From contig SHVA01000005.1 of NCBI GenBank assembly GCA_009691195.1, positions 34,092-98,091 of the forward strand: DNA of 64,000 bases. The letters are read 5' to 3'. Shown one piece after another: positions 11,669-19,662 of the stretch. The notes under the pieces are model-generated. The model did not search any database, was not told the DNA's origin, and saw only the letters and a program-made list of their open reading frames with translations. The translations under genes were made by a program, and so were the position numbers. Position 1 is the stretch's first letter. Each line of letters begins with the position of its first letter. The stretch comes from Solirubrobacterales bacterium (GTDB lineage Bacteria > Actinomycetota > Thermoleophilia > Solirubrobacterales > 70-9).

Positions 11669-13290
11669 TGTCCCGCCTTCGCAACGTGCTCGCAACCGCA
11701 GCCATCGGCGCCGCGATCGCGGCCAACGGCGCCTCGGCCCAGACACCCCCGCCGCAGCCCCCGCCCGGCATCGGCGGCTCGCCCAACCCCCCGACCAACC
11801 CCGGGACCCCGACGAAGCCCGGGACGCCGTCGAAGCCCAAGCCCGACCCGAAGCCCAAGCCCGACCCGAAGCCCAAGCCCGGCGACAAGCAGGACCCGTC
11901 GCCGAAGCCGCCGGCAGACAAGGGAGGCGACGGCAAGCGCAGCGAGCAGGAGCCCGGAGCCGGCGGGGTCAACCCCGACGTTGCGCTTTCTCCCGCTCCC
12001 GGCGCCTGCGGCCCCGTTGCGATCCCGCCCTCTCTGATCCCGATCTACCAACGCGCCTCGCGGGCCTACAGCCTGGGGCCGGCCGGTCCGTCGATCCTCG
12101 CGGCGATCAACGAGATCGAGACGGGCTTCGGCGCCAACCAGGGGCCGTCCTCGGCCGGCGCCCTCGGATGGATGCAGTTCATGCCGGCCACCTGGGCCGG
12201 CTATGGAGTCGATGCCAACGGGGACGGCCGCAAGGACCCCTCGGACCCCGAGGACGCCATCTTCGCCGCGGCGCGCTACCTGCGCGCCGGCGGCATGCCC
12301 GAGGATCCCGAGGCCGCGATCTTCTCCTACAACCACGCCGACTGGTACGTCGCGGACGTCCTCGCCCGGGCGGCCTGCTTCGGCGGCCTCGATGCTCCCC
12401 TGCTCGGCCCGGGCGGGCTCTCGCTGCTGCCCGAGACGTCGATCCTCAGCTGCAGGTCGGCTGAGGGCGCCGGCATCCCCGATGCCTACCTGGGCGCCTT
12501 CGAGGATGCGGCGGCCCGCTACGACCTGGCCGAGGAGGGCGTCTGGGCCCTGGCCGCGGTCGCCCGGCTCGAGTCCGACTTCGGCCGGGGGATGAGCCCC
12601 GAGCAGCTCGCCGGCGCGGGGCCGCTCGGTCTCGACGAGTGGGAGTGGAAGCGCTTCGCGGTTGACGGCGACGCGAACGGCCGGGTCGCCCACGAGAGCC
12701 CCGCCGACTCGGCGGCGACCCTGGCGCGAATGGTCTGGTCGGGCGGGAGCCTGCGCGAGGGCCTGTTCGAACACAACCAGGCCGCCTGGTATGTGAACGA
12801 GGTCCTCGATGAGGCCACGCAGCTGGGGGGCAAGTGCAAGGTCGAGCCGGGTTCGTATGCGATCGCTCTCCCGGGCCTCACCTCCGCCTCGATCGTATGG
12901 AGGAACATCGAGCTCTCCAACGCCCTGGAGCTGCTGGACATGCGCCAGGGCACGCTGGACCCGCGCGTGCTGGCGCTGATCGGTGCGATCAGCCAGCAGC
13001 ACCGGATCACGATCTCAGCCCTGCGCTCCGACCACTCGATGCACACGACCAGCGGCAACGTCTCCAACCACTTCTTCGGGCGCGCGGTTGACATCGCCGC
13101 CGTGGACGGGGTGCCGTGCACCGTGACAACGGTCTCCTCTCCCTGCGGCCGCCTGGTCCGCACGCTGGCGATGATGCCCGCCGGCCAGGGGCCGACCGAG
13201 CTGATCTTCTGCTTCGACGCCGACGGTGCCGGGCCCGCCTTCGCGGCCCCCGACCACTGCGACCACATTCACGCCGGGTACGACGGGTAG
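11668..13290 (+). CDS. Secreted peptidoglycan hydrolase: two transglycosylase-like domains plus M15-like peptidase
   Basis: 540 residues. A signal peptide (to about residue 25, ASAQ) is followed by a Pro/Lys-rich linker with repeated PKPKPD. Domain one (about 130-250) is a lytic transglycosylase of the MltB/SLT type: catalytic Glu in INEIETGFG, then GWMQFMPATWAGYG and FSYNHADWYV. Domain two (about 285-395) repeats that plan in weaker form (VARLESDFG, then FEHNQAAWYV). The C-terminus (about 430-540) looks like an M15/VanY-type zinc peptidase: SNHFFGRAVDI supplies a His and Asp ligand and DHIHAGYD the last His. It would cut glycan and peptide bonds outside the cell. Coupled to the upstream membrane protein. 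Confidence 0.82.
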   Translation: MSRLRNVLATAAIGAAIAANGASAQTPPPQPPPGIGGSPNPPTNPGTPTKPGTPSKPKPDPKPKPDPKPKPGDKQDPSPKPPADKGGDGKRSEQEPGAGGVNPDVALSPAPGACGPVAIPPSLIPIYQRASRAYSLGPAGPSILAAINEIETGFGANQGPSSAGALGWMQFMPATWAGYGVDANGDGRKDPSDPEDAIFAAARYLRAGGMPEDPEAAIFSYNHADWYVADVLARAACFGGLDAPLLGPGGLSLLPETSILSCRSAEGAGIPDAYLGAFEDAAARYDLAEEGVWALAAVARLESDFGRGMSPEQLAGAGPLGLDEWEWKRFAVDGDANGRVAHESPADSAATLARMVWSGGSLREGLFEHNQAAWYVNEVLDEATQLGGKCKVEPGSYAIALPGLTSASIVWRNIELSNALELLDMRQGTLDPRVLALIGAISQQHRITISALRSDHSMHTTSGNVSNHFFGRAVDIAAVDGVPCTVTTVSSPCGRLVRTLAMMPAGQGPTELIFCFDADGAGPAFAAPDHCDHIHAGYDG

Positions 13291-13417
13291 GGCCCACCAA
13301 GCCGCTCTCCTCAGGAGTTAAGGGCGAAGCCCGGAACGACTTGTACCGGGCGGCTGCCAGTGGGCCCGCTCTTGTGGCGAAGCCGTCAACCACCACAAGG
13401 CCCGCCAACATGCCCAC

Positions 13418-13885
13418 ATGGAGATGCACGAGCTGGTCCGGCGCCAGAGCCTGCCCGGAGCCCCCGAGGAGGTCTTCCCCTTCTTCGCCGACGCGCGCAA
13501 CCTGGAGGCGATAACGCCGCCCTGGCTGCGCTTCCGGGTCCTCGAAGCTCCCGAAGCGGTCGGCCGGGGGGCGCTGATCCGGTATCGGCTGCGGCTGCAC
13601 GGGGTGCCCGTTCGCTGGTTGACCAGGATCGAGGAGTGGCGCCCCAGCCGCCGCTTCTGCGACCTGCAGCTCCGAGGCCCCTACCGCTACTGGCGACACG
13701 TGCATGAGTTCGAGCCCGACGGGAACGGCGGCACGCTGATGACCGACACGGTTCGCTACGCGATGCGCGCCGGCAAGCTCGGGGAGCTGGCCCACCGCTC
13801 ATTCGTCGAACGGGACCTCGAGCGCATCTTCGACCACCGCCGCGAGCAGATCAGCCGGAGCCTGGGCGCCGCGCCAACCCCGTGA
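13418..13885 (+). CDS. SRPBCC-family ligand-binding protein
   Basis: 155 residues with the START/SRPBCC layout: an opening LVRRQSLPGAPEEVFPFFAD, the middle GALIRYRLRLHGVPVRW, then TRIEEWRPSRRFCDLQLRGPYRYWRHVHEF and a long C-terminal helix. The domain forms a deep hydrophobic cavity; the ligand is unknown. A CAACAT hexamer 6 nt before the ATG suggests a leaderless message. The 3' end overlaps the convergent methyltransferase by 35 bp. Confidence 0.75.
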   Translation: MEMHELVRRQSLPGAPEEVFPFFADARNLEAITPPWLRFRVLEAPEAVGRGALIRYRLRLHGVPVRWLTRIEEWRPSRRFCDLQLRGPYRYWRHVHEFEPDGNGGTLMTDTVRYAMRAGKLGELAHRSFVERDLERIFDHRREQISRSLGAAPTP

Positions 13886-14486
13886 TCGCGGGCCGGATCA
13901 GCGGCAACCCGCCCGGGATCCGGTCGCGCTCGAGGCGCTCCACCCAGAAGCCGCCGCCCGCTATCGCCTGCTCGGTCGCGCGGTTGGGGTGGCAGCCGCC
14001 GGCGACCCAGCCCCATGGGCCCTCCATCAGATCCTGCATCCGTGCCAGCCCGGGCCGGAGCGAGCGGACGTGCTCGAGGAACAGAAGCACTCCCCCGGGC
14101 GCCAGCACCCGCCGCGCCTCCGCGACCGCGGTGGCGGGGTCCGCGACGGTGCAGAGCACCAGCGTGGAGACCACCGTGTCGAAGCAGCCGTCGTCGAAGG
14201 GCAGGTCCTCGGCCGGGGCGGCGATCACCTCGACCGGCACCGGCGGAGGCGCGTCCTCGACCCGAGCGCGCAACCGCTTGGCCATGTGGGGATCGGGCTC
14301 TGCGAGGACGAGCTCGGAGACAGCCGACGGGTAGTGGACGAGGTTGAGGCCCGTCCCAGCCCCCAGCTCGAGCGTCCGGCCGCGGGCATCTGCCAGCAGG
14401 GATCGCCGCATCTCGGCGAGGCCGGCCCTCTCCACGCCCTTGAGTGCGCGGTCATACATCGCCGCAAAGACCGGATGTTCAGGCAC
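13851..14486 (-). CDS. Class I SAM-dependent methyltransferase
   Basis: 211 residues. Motif I is LELGAGTGLNLVHYP; an acidic residue ending strand 2 (LVLAEPDPHM) binds the ribose; DLPFDDGCFDTVVSTLVLC is the motif II region, and APGGVLLFLEHV motif III. Most like small UbiE/phospholipid-type methyltransferases; substrate unknown. I chose GTG at 14486 (VPEHPVFAAMYDRALKG); an open frame extends upstream but looks non-coding. Confidence 0.8.
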   Translation of the reverse strand: MPEHPVFAAMYDRALKGVERAGLAEMRRSLLADARGRTLELGAGTGLNLVHYPSAVSELVLAEPDPHMAKRLRARVEDAPPPVPVEVIAAPAEDLPFDDGCFDTVVSTLVLCTVADPATAVAEARRVLAPGGVLLFLEHVRSLRPGLARMQDLMEGPWGWVAGGCHPNRATEQAIAGGGFWVERLERDRIPGGLPLIRPAITGLARRPGSG

Positions 14487-14592
14487 GCCGCCATCATTTC
14501 GCGACCCACGGACGCCCAGACGAGATTGCAGATGGGCGCGCAACGTGAAAGAAAGGGGCTGCGAGCGAAAACCGCGGAGAGAGGAGAGACCC

Positions 14593-14874
14593 ATGCCCAC
14601 CTACGTAATGCTCACGAACCTGACCAGCGACGGCGTCCAGACGCTGAAGAACAACCCGAACCGGGTGCAGGAGGTCAACAAGGAGGTCGAGCAGCTGGGG
14701 GCCAAGGTGCTCGAGCAGTGGGCAACTCTCGGCCAGTACGACTTCATCACCGTGATCGAGGCTCCCGACGACAAGACGATGACCAAGGTCTCGGTTGAGA
14801 TGGGCTCACGGGGCACGATGAGCAGCCAGACGCTGCCCGCAATCCCGTCCGCCGAGCTGGCGAGCACCCTCTGA
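14593..14874 (+). CDS. GYD domain protein
   Basis: 93 residues. It matches the small ferredoxin-like GYD family: start [21 protein letters not shown], the naming motif in [15 protein letters not shown] (here GQYD), and a C-terminal helix. These proteins form oligomers of unknown function and often sit beside purine or cofactor genes. A strong GAGAGGAGAG ribosome site precedes the ATG. purD begins 5 bp after its stop, so the pair is probably co-transcribed. Confidence 0.85.
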   Translation: MPTYVMLTNLTSDGVQTLKNNPNRVQEVNKEVEQLGAKVLEQWATLGQYDFITVIEAPDDKTMTKVSVEMGSRGTMSSQTLPAIPSAELASTL

Positions 14875-14878
14875 CCAC

Positions 14879-16162
14879 GTGAAGGTCCTGATCGTAGGCG
14901 GGGGTGGGCGCGAGCACGCGATCGTGCGTTCGCTTGCGCGCTCGCCCCGGGCGCCCGAGCTGCTTTGCACACCGGGTAACGCGGGGATCGCCGCGGACGC
15001 CACCTGCCTCGAGGTCGCCGCGGAGGACGTCGCCGGCGTCGTCGCGGCGTGCGGCAAGCACGAGGTCGACCTCGCCGTGGTCGGCCCCGAGGCGCCGCTG
15101 GTCGAGGGCCTGGTGGACGTTCTCGAGGCCGAGGGGGTGGCGGCCTTCGGGCCCAGCCGGGAGGCGGCCCGGCTCGAGGGCTCCAAGCTCCACTCCAAGG
15201 AGCTGATGGCCGAGGCCGGTGTCCCGACGGCATCGCACGCCGTCCTGCGCTCACGCGGGGAGGCACTCGAGCACGTCGCCCGCTCGCCCTACCCGGCGGT
15301 GCTCAAGGCTGACGGCCTGGCGGCGGGGAAGGGAGTGATCATCTGCGAGAGCGAGGCCGACGCGCGCGAGGCGATCGAGGTCTTCTTCGTCGAGCGCCGC
15401 TTCGGGCCGACCGAGGTCTTGCTGGAGGAGTTCCTCGTCGGCGAGGAGCTGTCGCTGCTCGCGCTCTGCGACGGGGAGAACGTCCTCCCCCTCGCGCCCG
15501 CTCAGGACTACAAGCGGATCGGCGACGGGGACGAGGGCCCCAACACCGGCGGGATGGGCAGCTATTCGCCGGTCCCGGGGTTCGAAGCCGACGAGGTCGA
15601 GCGCTTCGCTGACGAGGTCCATCGCCCGATCGTGGCGGCGATGAAGCGCCGGGGGACACCGTTTCACGGAGTCCTCTACGCGGGCCTGATGCTGACCGCC
15701 GACGGGCCGAGGGTGCTCGAGTTCAACTGCCGCTTCGGTGATCCCGAAACCCAGGCCGTCCTGCCTCGCACGCGGACCGACCTGCTCGACCTCTGCCTCG
15801 CCTCGCGCGAGCCGGGAGGCCTCTCCGGCGCCGGCGCCGACTTCTCCGAGGACTGGGCCGTGAGCGTCGTGCTCGCCTCCGGTGGCTACCCGCTGACGTC
15901 CTCGAAGGGGGACGTGATCTCGGGTCTCGAGGAAGCGGCCGCGGTCGAGGGCGTCGAGATCACCCACGCCGGCACCGCGCTGAACGGGAGCGGCGAGGTG
16001 ATCACCGCCGGCGGCCGAGTCCTCAACGTGACCGGGCTCGGCCCCACCCCCGCCGAGGCCCGCGATCGCGCCTACGATGCGGCCGACCGTATTCACTTCG
16101 ACGGGGCGCAGATGCGAACCGACATCGCGGAGCGGGCGGTCGATAGGGCCGCCGCTCGCTGA
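14879..16162 (+). CDS. purD: Phosphoribosylamine--glycine ligase
   Basis: Joins glycine to 5-phosphoribosylamine with ATP (second step of purine synthesis). 427 residues with an ATP-grasp fold: N-terminal [24 protein letters not shown] near residue 65, the ATP-binding strand [13 protein letters not shown] near 145, and [13 protein letters not shown] start at 14879, four bases after the preceding stop. It is the first of a broken run of purine genes. Confidence 0.96.
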   Translation: MKVLIVGGGGREHAIVRSLARSPRAPELLCTPGNAGIAADATCLEVAAEDVAGVVAACGKHEVDLAVVGPEAPLVEGLVDVLEAEGVAAFGPSREAARLEGSKLHSKELMAEAGVPTASHAVLRSRGEALEHVARSPYPAVLKADGLAAGKGVIICESEADAREAIEVFFVERRFGPTEVLLEEFLVGEELSLLALCDGENVLPLAPAQDYKRIGDGDEGPNTGGMGSYSPVPGFEADEVERFADEVHRPIVAAMKRRGTPFHGVLYAGLMLTADGPRVLEFNCRFGDPETQAVLPRTRTDLLDLCLASREPGGLSGAGADFSEDWAVSVVLASGGYPLTSSKGDVISGLEEAAAVEGVEITHAGTALNGSGEVITAGGRVLNVTGLGPTPAEARDRAYDAADRIHFDGAQMRTDIAERAVDRAAAR

Positions 16163-16190
16163 CCAGGCCAAACCGAAGCGGAAGGAAGAG

Positions 16191-16685
16191 ATGGAGACGA
16201 CTGACCCCGACGAGACGACACCCGACGCGGAGCTCGCACTGGCTTCGATGCCCGCCGTCGAGGAGGCCTTCGAGGAGATCGAGGTTGACGAGCCCCACGT
16301 CGGGATCATCATGGGCTCCAAGAACGACAAGCCCAAGCTGCAGCCGGCAGGGGCCGCTCTCGAGCAGGCAGGGATCCGCTACGAGGTCCGGGTGCTCAGC
16401 GCCCACCGCGCTCCGGACGCTACGAGGGACTACTGCGTCAACGCTCGGATGCGCGGCCTCAGGGTGATCATCGCCGGAGCGGGGATGTCCGCCGCGCTGC
16501 CCGGCTTCGCGGCGGCCCACACCGACCTTCCCGTCATCGGCGTCCCGATCTCCGGAAAGAACCTCGGCGGCCTCGATGCCCTGCTGTCGGCGGTGCAGAT
16601 GCCGCCGGGCGTGCCTGTGGCCTGCGTGGCGGTAGATGGAGCCAAGAACGCAGGCTTGCTCGCAGTGCGGATCATCAACGCCTAG
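16191..16685 (+). CDS. purE: N5-carboxyaminoimidazole ribonucleotide mutase
   Basis: Moves the carboxyl group in AIR carboxylation. 164 residues: about 34 acidic residues not found in typical PurE, then the Rossmann-like core VGIIMGSKND, VLSAHRAPDATRDY (catalytic His), AGAGMSAALPGF and the closing NAGLLAVRI. The core looks class I, which normally needs PurK, but no purK lies in this window. ATG at 16191 follows AAGGA. It lies 28 bp after purD. Confidence 0.92.
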   Translation: METTDPDETTPDAELALASMPAVEEAFEEIEVDEPHVGIIMGSKNDKPKLQPAGAALEQAGIRYEVRVLSAHRAPDATRDYCVNARMRGLRVIIAGAGMSAALPGFAAAHTDLPVIGVPISGKNLGGLDALLSAVQMPPGVPVACVAVDGAKNAGLLAVRIINA

Positions 16686-16715
16686 CCCCGCGCGGCCGCC
16701 CGTCAAAATAGTCAG

Positions 16716-17999
16716 ATGATCGATCGGTACACACGCGAGCAGATCGGCGCCGTCTGGGCGGCGGAGCGCCGCTTCGACGCCTGGCTCCAGGTCGAGTTGG
16801 CGGCGACCGACGCGCTCGCAGCCGAGGGAATCGTGCCGGCCGATGACGCAAGGGCGATCCGGGAGTCCGCGTCGTTCACCGTCGAGGCGGTCCAGGAGCG
16901 CGAGCGGACAACGGGACATGACGTCGCCGCCTTTGTGGACGTCGTCGCGGCGTCGGTGGGAGAGCCGGGGCGCTGGCTCCACTACGGGCTCACCTCCTCC
17001 GACGTCCTCGACACGGCGACCGGTGTGCAAATGCTGGAGGCGGGCGAGATCGTCTGCGAGGGGGCCCGCGCCTTCCGGGACGCCCTGGTCGCCAAGGCTC
17101 GCGAGCACGCCGAGACCCTCTGCGTCGGACGCACACACGGCGTCCACGCCGAGCCCACGACCTTCGGACTGAAGCTCGCCGGCTTCGCCTTCGAGGCCGA
17201 CCGCAACCTCAAGCGCCTCGAGGGCGCCTTCGACCAGGCTGCCTTCGGCAAGCTCTCCGGGGCGGTCGGCACCTACGCCTCGCTGCCCCCGTCGGTGGAG
17301 GAGCGGGTGATGGCGACGCTTGGCCTGCATGCCGAGGATGTCTCAACCCAGGTGGTGCCGCGCGATCGCCACGCGGTCGTGCTGGCGAGGATCGCAATCG
17401 CCGGCGGGGGCCTCGAGCGGTTCGCGACGGAGATCCGGAACCTGCAGCGCACCGAGGTCCGCGAGGTCGAGGAGCCGTTCGGCTCGGGCCAGAAGGGCTC
17501 CTCGGCGATGCCCCACAAACGCAACCCGATACTGACCGAGCGGATCACCGGCCTCGCGCGCGTGCTTCGCGGCTACGCGCAGGTGGGGTTGGAGAACGTC
17601 GCCCTCTGGCACGAGCGAGACATCTCCCACTCGGGCGCCGAGCGCGTGGTCCTGCCCGACTCCACCATCACGATCGACTACATGCAGCACCTGGCGGTCC
17701 GCGTGGTCGAGGGCATGAACGTCCGTGAGGACCAGATGAAGGCGAACCTCGAGCTGACCCATGGCGCCCTCTTCAGCCAGCGGGCCCTGACGGCCCTGGT
17801 CGATGGGGGCATGAGCCGCGACGACGCCTACCGCCTCGTCCAGGAGAGCGCCCAGCGGGCGTGGGACGAGGGGATCGAATTCCGGGAGCTGATCGGCAAG
17901 GCCGCGCCGGAGCTGGACCTCGACGCCGTCTTCGACTACGGCGCCTACCTGAAGCACGTGCCCGAGGTGCTCGCGCGCCTCGACGAGCTGGACGCCTAG
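16716..17999 (+). CDS. purB: Adenylosuccinate lyase
   Basis: Acts twice in purine synthesis, releasing fumarate from SAICAR and from adenylosuccinate. 427 residues with the fumarase/aspartase superfamily signature SSAMPHKRNPI near residue 260, the TSSDVLDTA segment with an active-site residue near 90, and the catalytic His in GRTHGVHAEPT. A CAAAAT hexamer stands 6 nt before the ATG with no ribosome site, suggesting leaderless start from its own promoter. Confidence 0.96.
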   Translation: MIDRYTREQIGAVWAAERRFDAWLQVELAATDALAAEGIVPADDARAIRESASFTVEAVQERERTTGHDVAAFVDVVAASVGEPGRWLHYGLTSSDVLDTATGVQMLEAGEIVCEGARAFRDALVAKAREHAETLCVGRTHGVHAEPTTFGLKLAGFAFEADRNLKRLEGAFDQAAFGKLSGAVGTYASLPPSVEERVMATLGLHAEDVSTQVVPRDRHAVVLARIAIAGGGLERFATEIRNLQRTEVREVEEPFGSGQKGSSAMPHKRNPILTERITGLARVLRGYAQVGLENVALWHERDISHSGAERVVLPDSTITIDYMQHLAVRVVEGMNVREDQMKANLELTHGALFSQRALTALVDGGMSRDDAYRLVQESAQRAWDEGIEFRELIGKAAPELDLDAVFDYGAYLKHVPEVLARLDELDA

Positions 18000-18022
18000 C
18001 GCGCGCCACGGAGGTTGCGCCG

Positions 18023-18337
18023 GTGCCGCCGATGGAGGATGCTCGTCGCGTGGTCCTCTACACCTGTGGTCAGCGCAAGCACGCGGCCAGCCTCGGACAT
18101 CCCTGCGGCCGCGCCGCAAAGGCGCTCGACGAAGCCGGCTACGAGTACGAGCTCAAGGTCGTCGGCGGCTACCGGCTAATGCCCTGGACCTGGGCGAGCC
18201 GCTCACGCGAGCGTGCCAAGGTCGAGGAGCTGAGCGGCCAGAAGCAGGTCCCGATCCTGCTGCTCGACGATGGTTCGGTGATGTCCGGCTCAGGAACGAT
18301 CGCCGGCTGGGCTCGCGAGAACCCCCACGCGAGGTAG
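18023..18337 (+). CDS. Glutaredoxin / GST N-terminal-like thioredoxin-fold protein
   Basis: 104 residues: strand VVLYTC, then a helix AAKALDEAGYEYELKVV, the cis-Pro strand KQVPILLLDDG and a closing helix. This is the order of glutaredoxin/GST N-domains. The usual CPYC is replaced by TCGQRKHAASLGHPCG, with the two cysteines far apart, so a classical dithiol mechanism is uncertain. GTG at 18023 follows GGAGGT with 7 nt spacing. Its 3' end overlaps the convergent P450 by 48 bp. Confidence 0.7.
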   Translation: MPPMEDARRVVLYTCGQRKHAASLGHPCGRAAKALDEAGYEYELKVVGGYRLMPWTWASRSRERAKVEELSGQKQVPILLLDDGSVMSGSGTIAGWARENPHAR

Positions 18338-19639
18338 CGTCGCCGTCTCGGCGATCGCGGGGGTGCCGGCCTTGGGTGAGAAGGTGACGTTGCGGCGGAC
18401 GATCCGCTCCGGGCGATCGCTTGCGGGTGAGAGCCGGACCTGAGCAAGGATCCGCTCGATCACGATCCTCATCTCGAACTGGGCGAAGGCGGCGCCGAGG
18501 CAGCGCCGGACCCCGCCGCCGAAGGGAACCCAGGAGTAGGGCTCGGGGCCGCCCTCGAGGAAGCGCTCGGGCCTGAACCGCTGCGGCTCGGGATAGAGCG
18601 ACTCCTGCATGTGCAGCAGGTAGATGGAGAGCAGGACGTCGGTGCCGGCGGGCAGGGTCCACTCGCCGATCTGCGTCTCCTTGCCGAGGCGGCGGCCGAC
18701 CTGGGGGACGACGGGCCTGACCCGAAGCGCCTCCTGGGCGACGGCGTCAACGTATTCGTGGCCCTCGTCGTCCCCGAGCCGGGCTCGCAGGCTCTCCATC
18801 ACCTCCGGGTTGCGGAAGAGCAGGTCGAAGGTCCAGGCGAGCCCGGTCGCGGTCGTCTCGTGGCCGGCGAGCAGCAGGGTCATCAGCTGGTCGCGGATAT
18901 CCGAGTCGTCCATGGCGCTGCCGTCCTCGAAGCGGGCGGCGACCAACAGGGAGAGGATGTCCTCGCGGGAATCGAGCGCGGGGTCGGCTCGCCGCTCGCC
19001 GATCTCAGTTGCGAGCGCGGCATGGGTGCGGTCGATCAGCTTCTGGAAGGAGCGGTAGGGGCCGGCGCGCCCGAGCTGGCGCGTGAACAGCCCGAACGCC
19101 ATCATCCGGGTCGAGGCGGTCATTCGCAGCACCCGGCGCAGGAGCTCGCGGAGCTCCTCGCGCCGCGGGCCCTCCTCGACCCCGAAGACGGCCGAGAGGA
19201 TCACCTCGAGGGTCAGCGACTGGAAGCGGGGGTGCAGCTTGAAGGGGCGGCCGCGGGGCCAGGAGGCGACCTCGCGGTCGGTGAGCTCGGCGATCAGCGT
19301 CTCGTACGCACGCATCCGCTCGCCGTGGAAGGGCGGGAGCATCAGCCGGCGGTGGGCGAGGTGCTCGGCTCCCTCCAGCAGCAGGACCGAGCGTGGTCCC
19401 ATCACGGGCTCGAGCACTAAGGTGCGCCCGGGCGCCATGGTGTTGTCGCGGTCCTGGCCGAAGATCGCCCGGGCTGCGCCGGGGTCGCCCGTGATCACCA
19501 TCTCGGGGATGCGCGCGATGCGCAGAGTGAACGAGTCGCCGTAGCGCCGCTGGCAGGACTCGAACAGCTGCAGCGGCCGGGAGATCCAGCGCGCCGTCTG
19601 CACCACCCTCGGTGCACGCGGTCCGGGCGGCAGGGGCAT
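18290..19639 (-). CDS. Cytochrome P450
   Basis: 449 residues, a heme monooxygenase. Landmarks in order: the I-helix oxygen-binding AGHETTA (near 250), the K-helix ExxR in EALRVRP (near 305), the PERF-type FRPERF (near 362) and the heme loop [18 protein letters not shown] (Cys near 385). It resembles the broad CYP110/CYP138 type with fatty or terpenoid-like substrates, but the substrate cannot be told. No ferredoxin partner is adjacent. ATG at 19639 lies 23 bp downstream of the restriction gene's true stop, on the same strand. Confidence 0.93.
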   Translation of the reverse strand: MPLPPGPRAPRVVQTARWISRPLQLFESCQRRYGDSFTLRIARIPEMVITGDPGAARAIFGQDRDNTMAPGRTLVLEPVMGPRSVLLLEGAEHLAHRRLMLPPFHGERMRAYETLIAELTDREVASWPRGRPFKLHPRFQSLTLEVILSAVFGVEEGPRREELRELLRRVLRMTASTRMMAFGLFTRQLGRAGPYRSFQKLIDRTHAALATEIGERRADPALDSREDILSLLVAARFEDGSAMDDSDIRDQLMTLLLAGHETTATGLAWTFDLLFRNPEVMESLRARLGDDEGHEYVDAVAQEALRVRPVVPQVGRRLGKETQIGEWTLPAGTDVLLSIYLLHMQESLYPEPQRFRPERFLEGGPEPYSWVPFGGGVRRCLGAAFAQFEMRIVIERILAQVRLSPASDRPERIVRRNVTFSPKAGTPAIAETATLPRVGVLASPAGDRS

Positions 19640-19662
19640 GGGACGAGGGTACCGCCAGCCCG

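Noticed and set aside
13291..13417. Structured RNA after the cell-wall hydrolase
   Set aside because: GGGCCCAC/GTGGGCCC and CTTGTGG/CCACAAG can pair, which is enough for termination. No conserved aptamer core was seen.
19005..19660. Extension of the restriction enzyme frame through the P450 gene
   Set aside because: After about 19730 this frame becomes Arg/Pro/Ala-rich and is antisense-like to nothing conserved. The genuine C-terminus lies in the next frame and stops at 19663.
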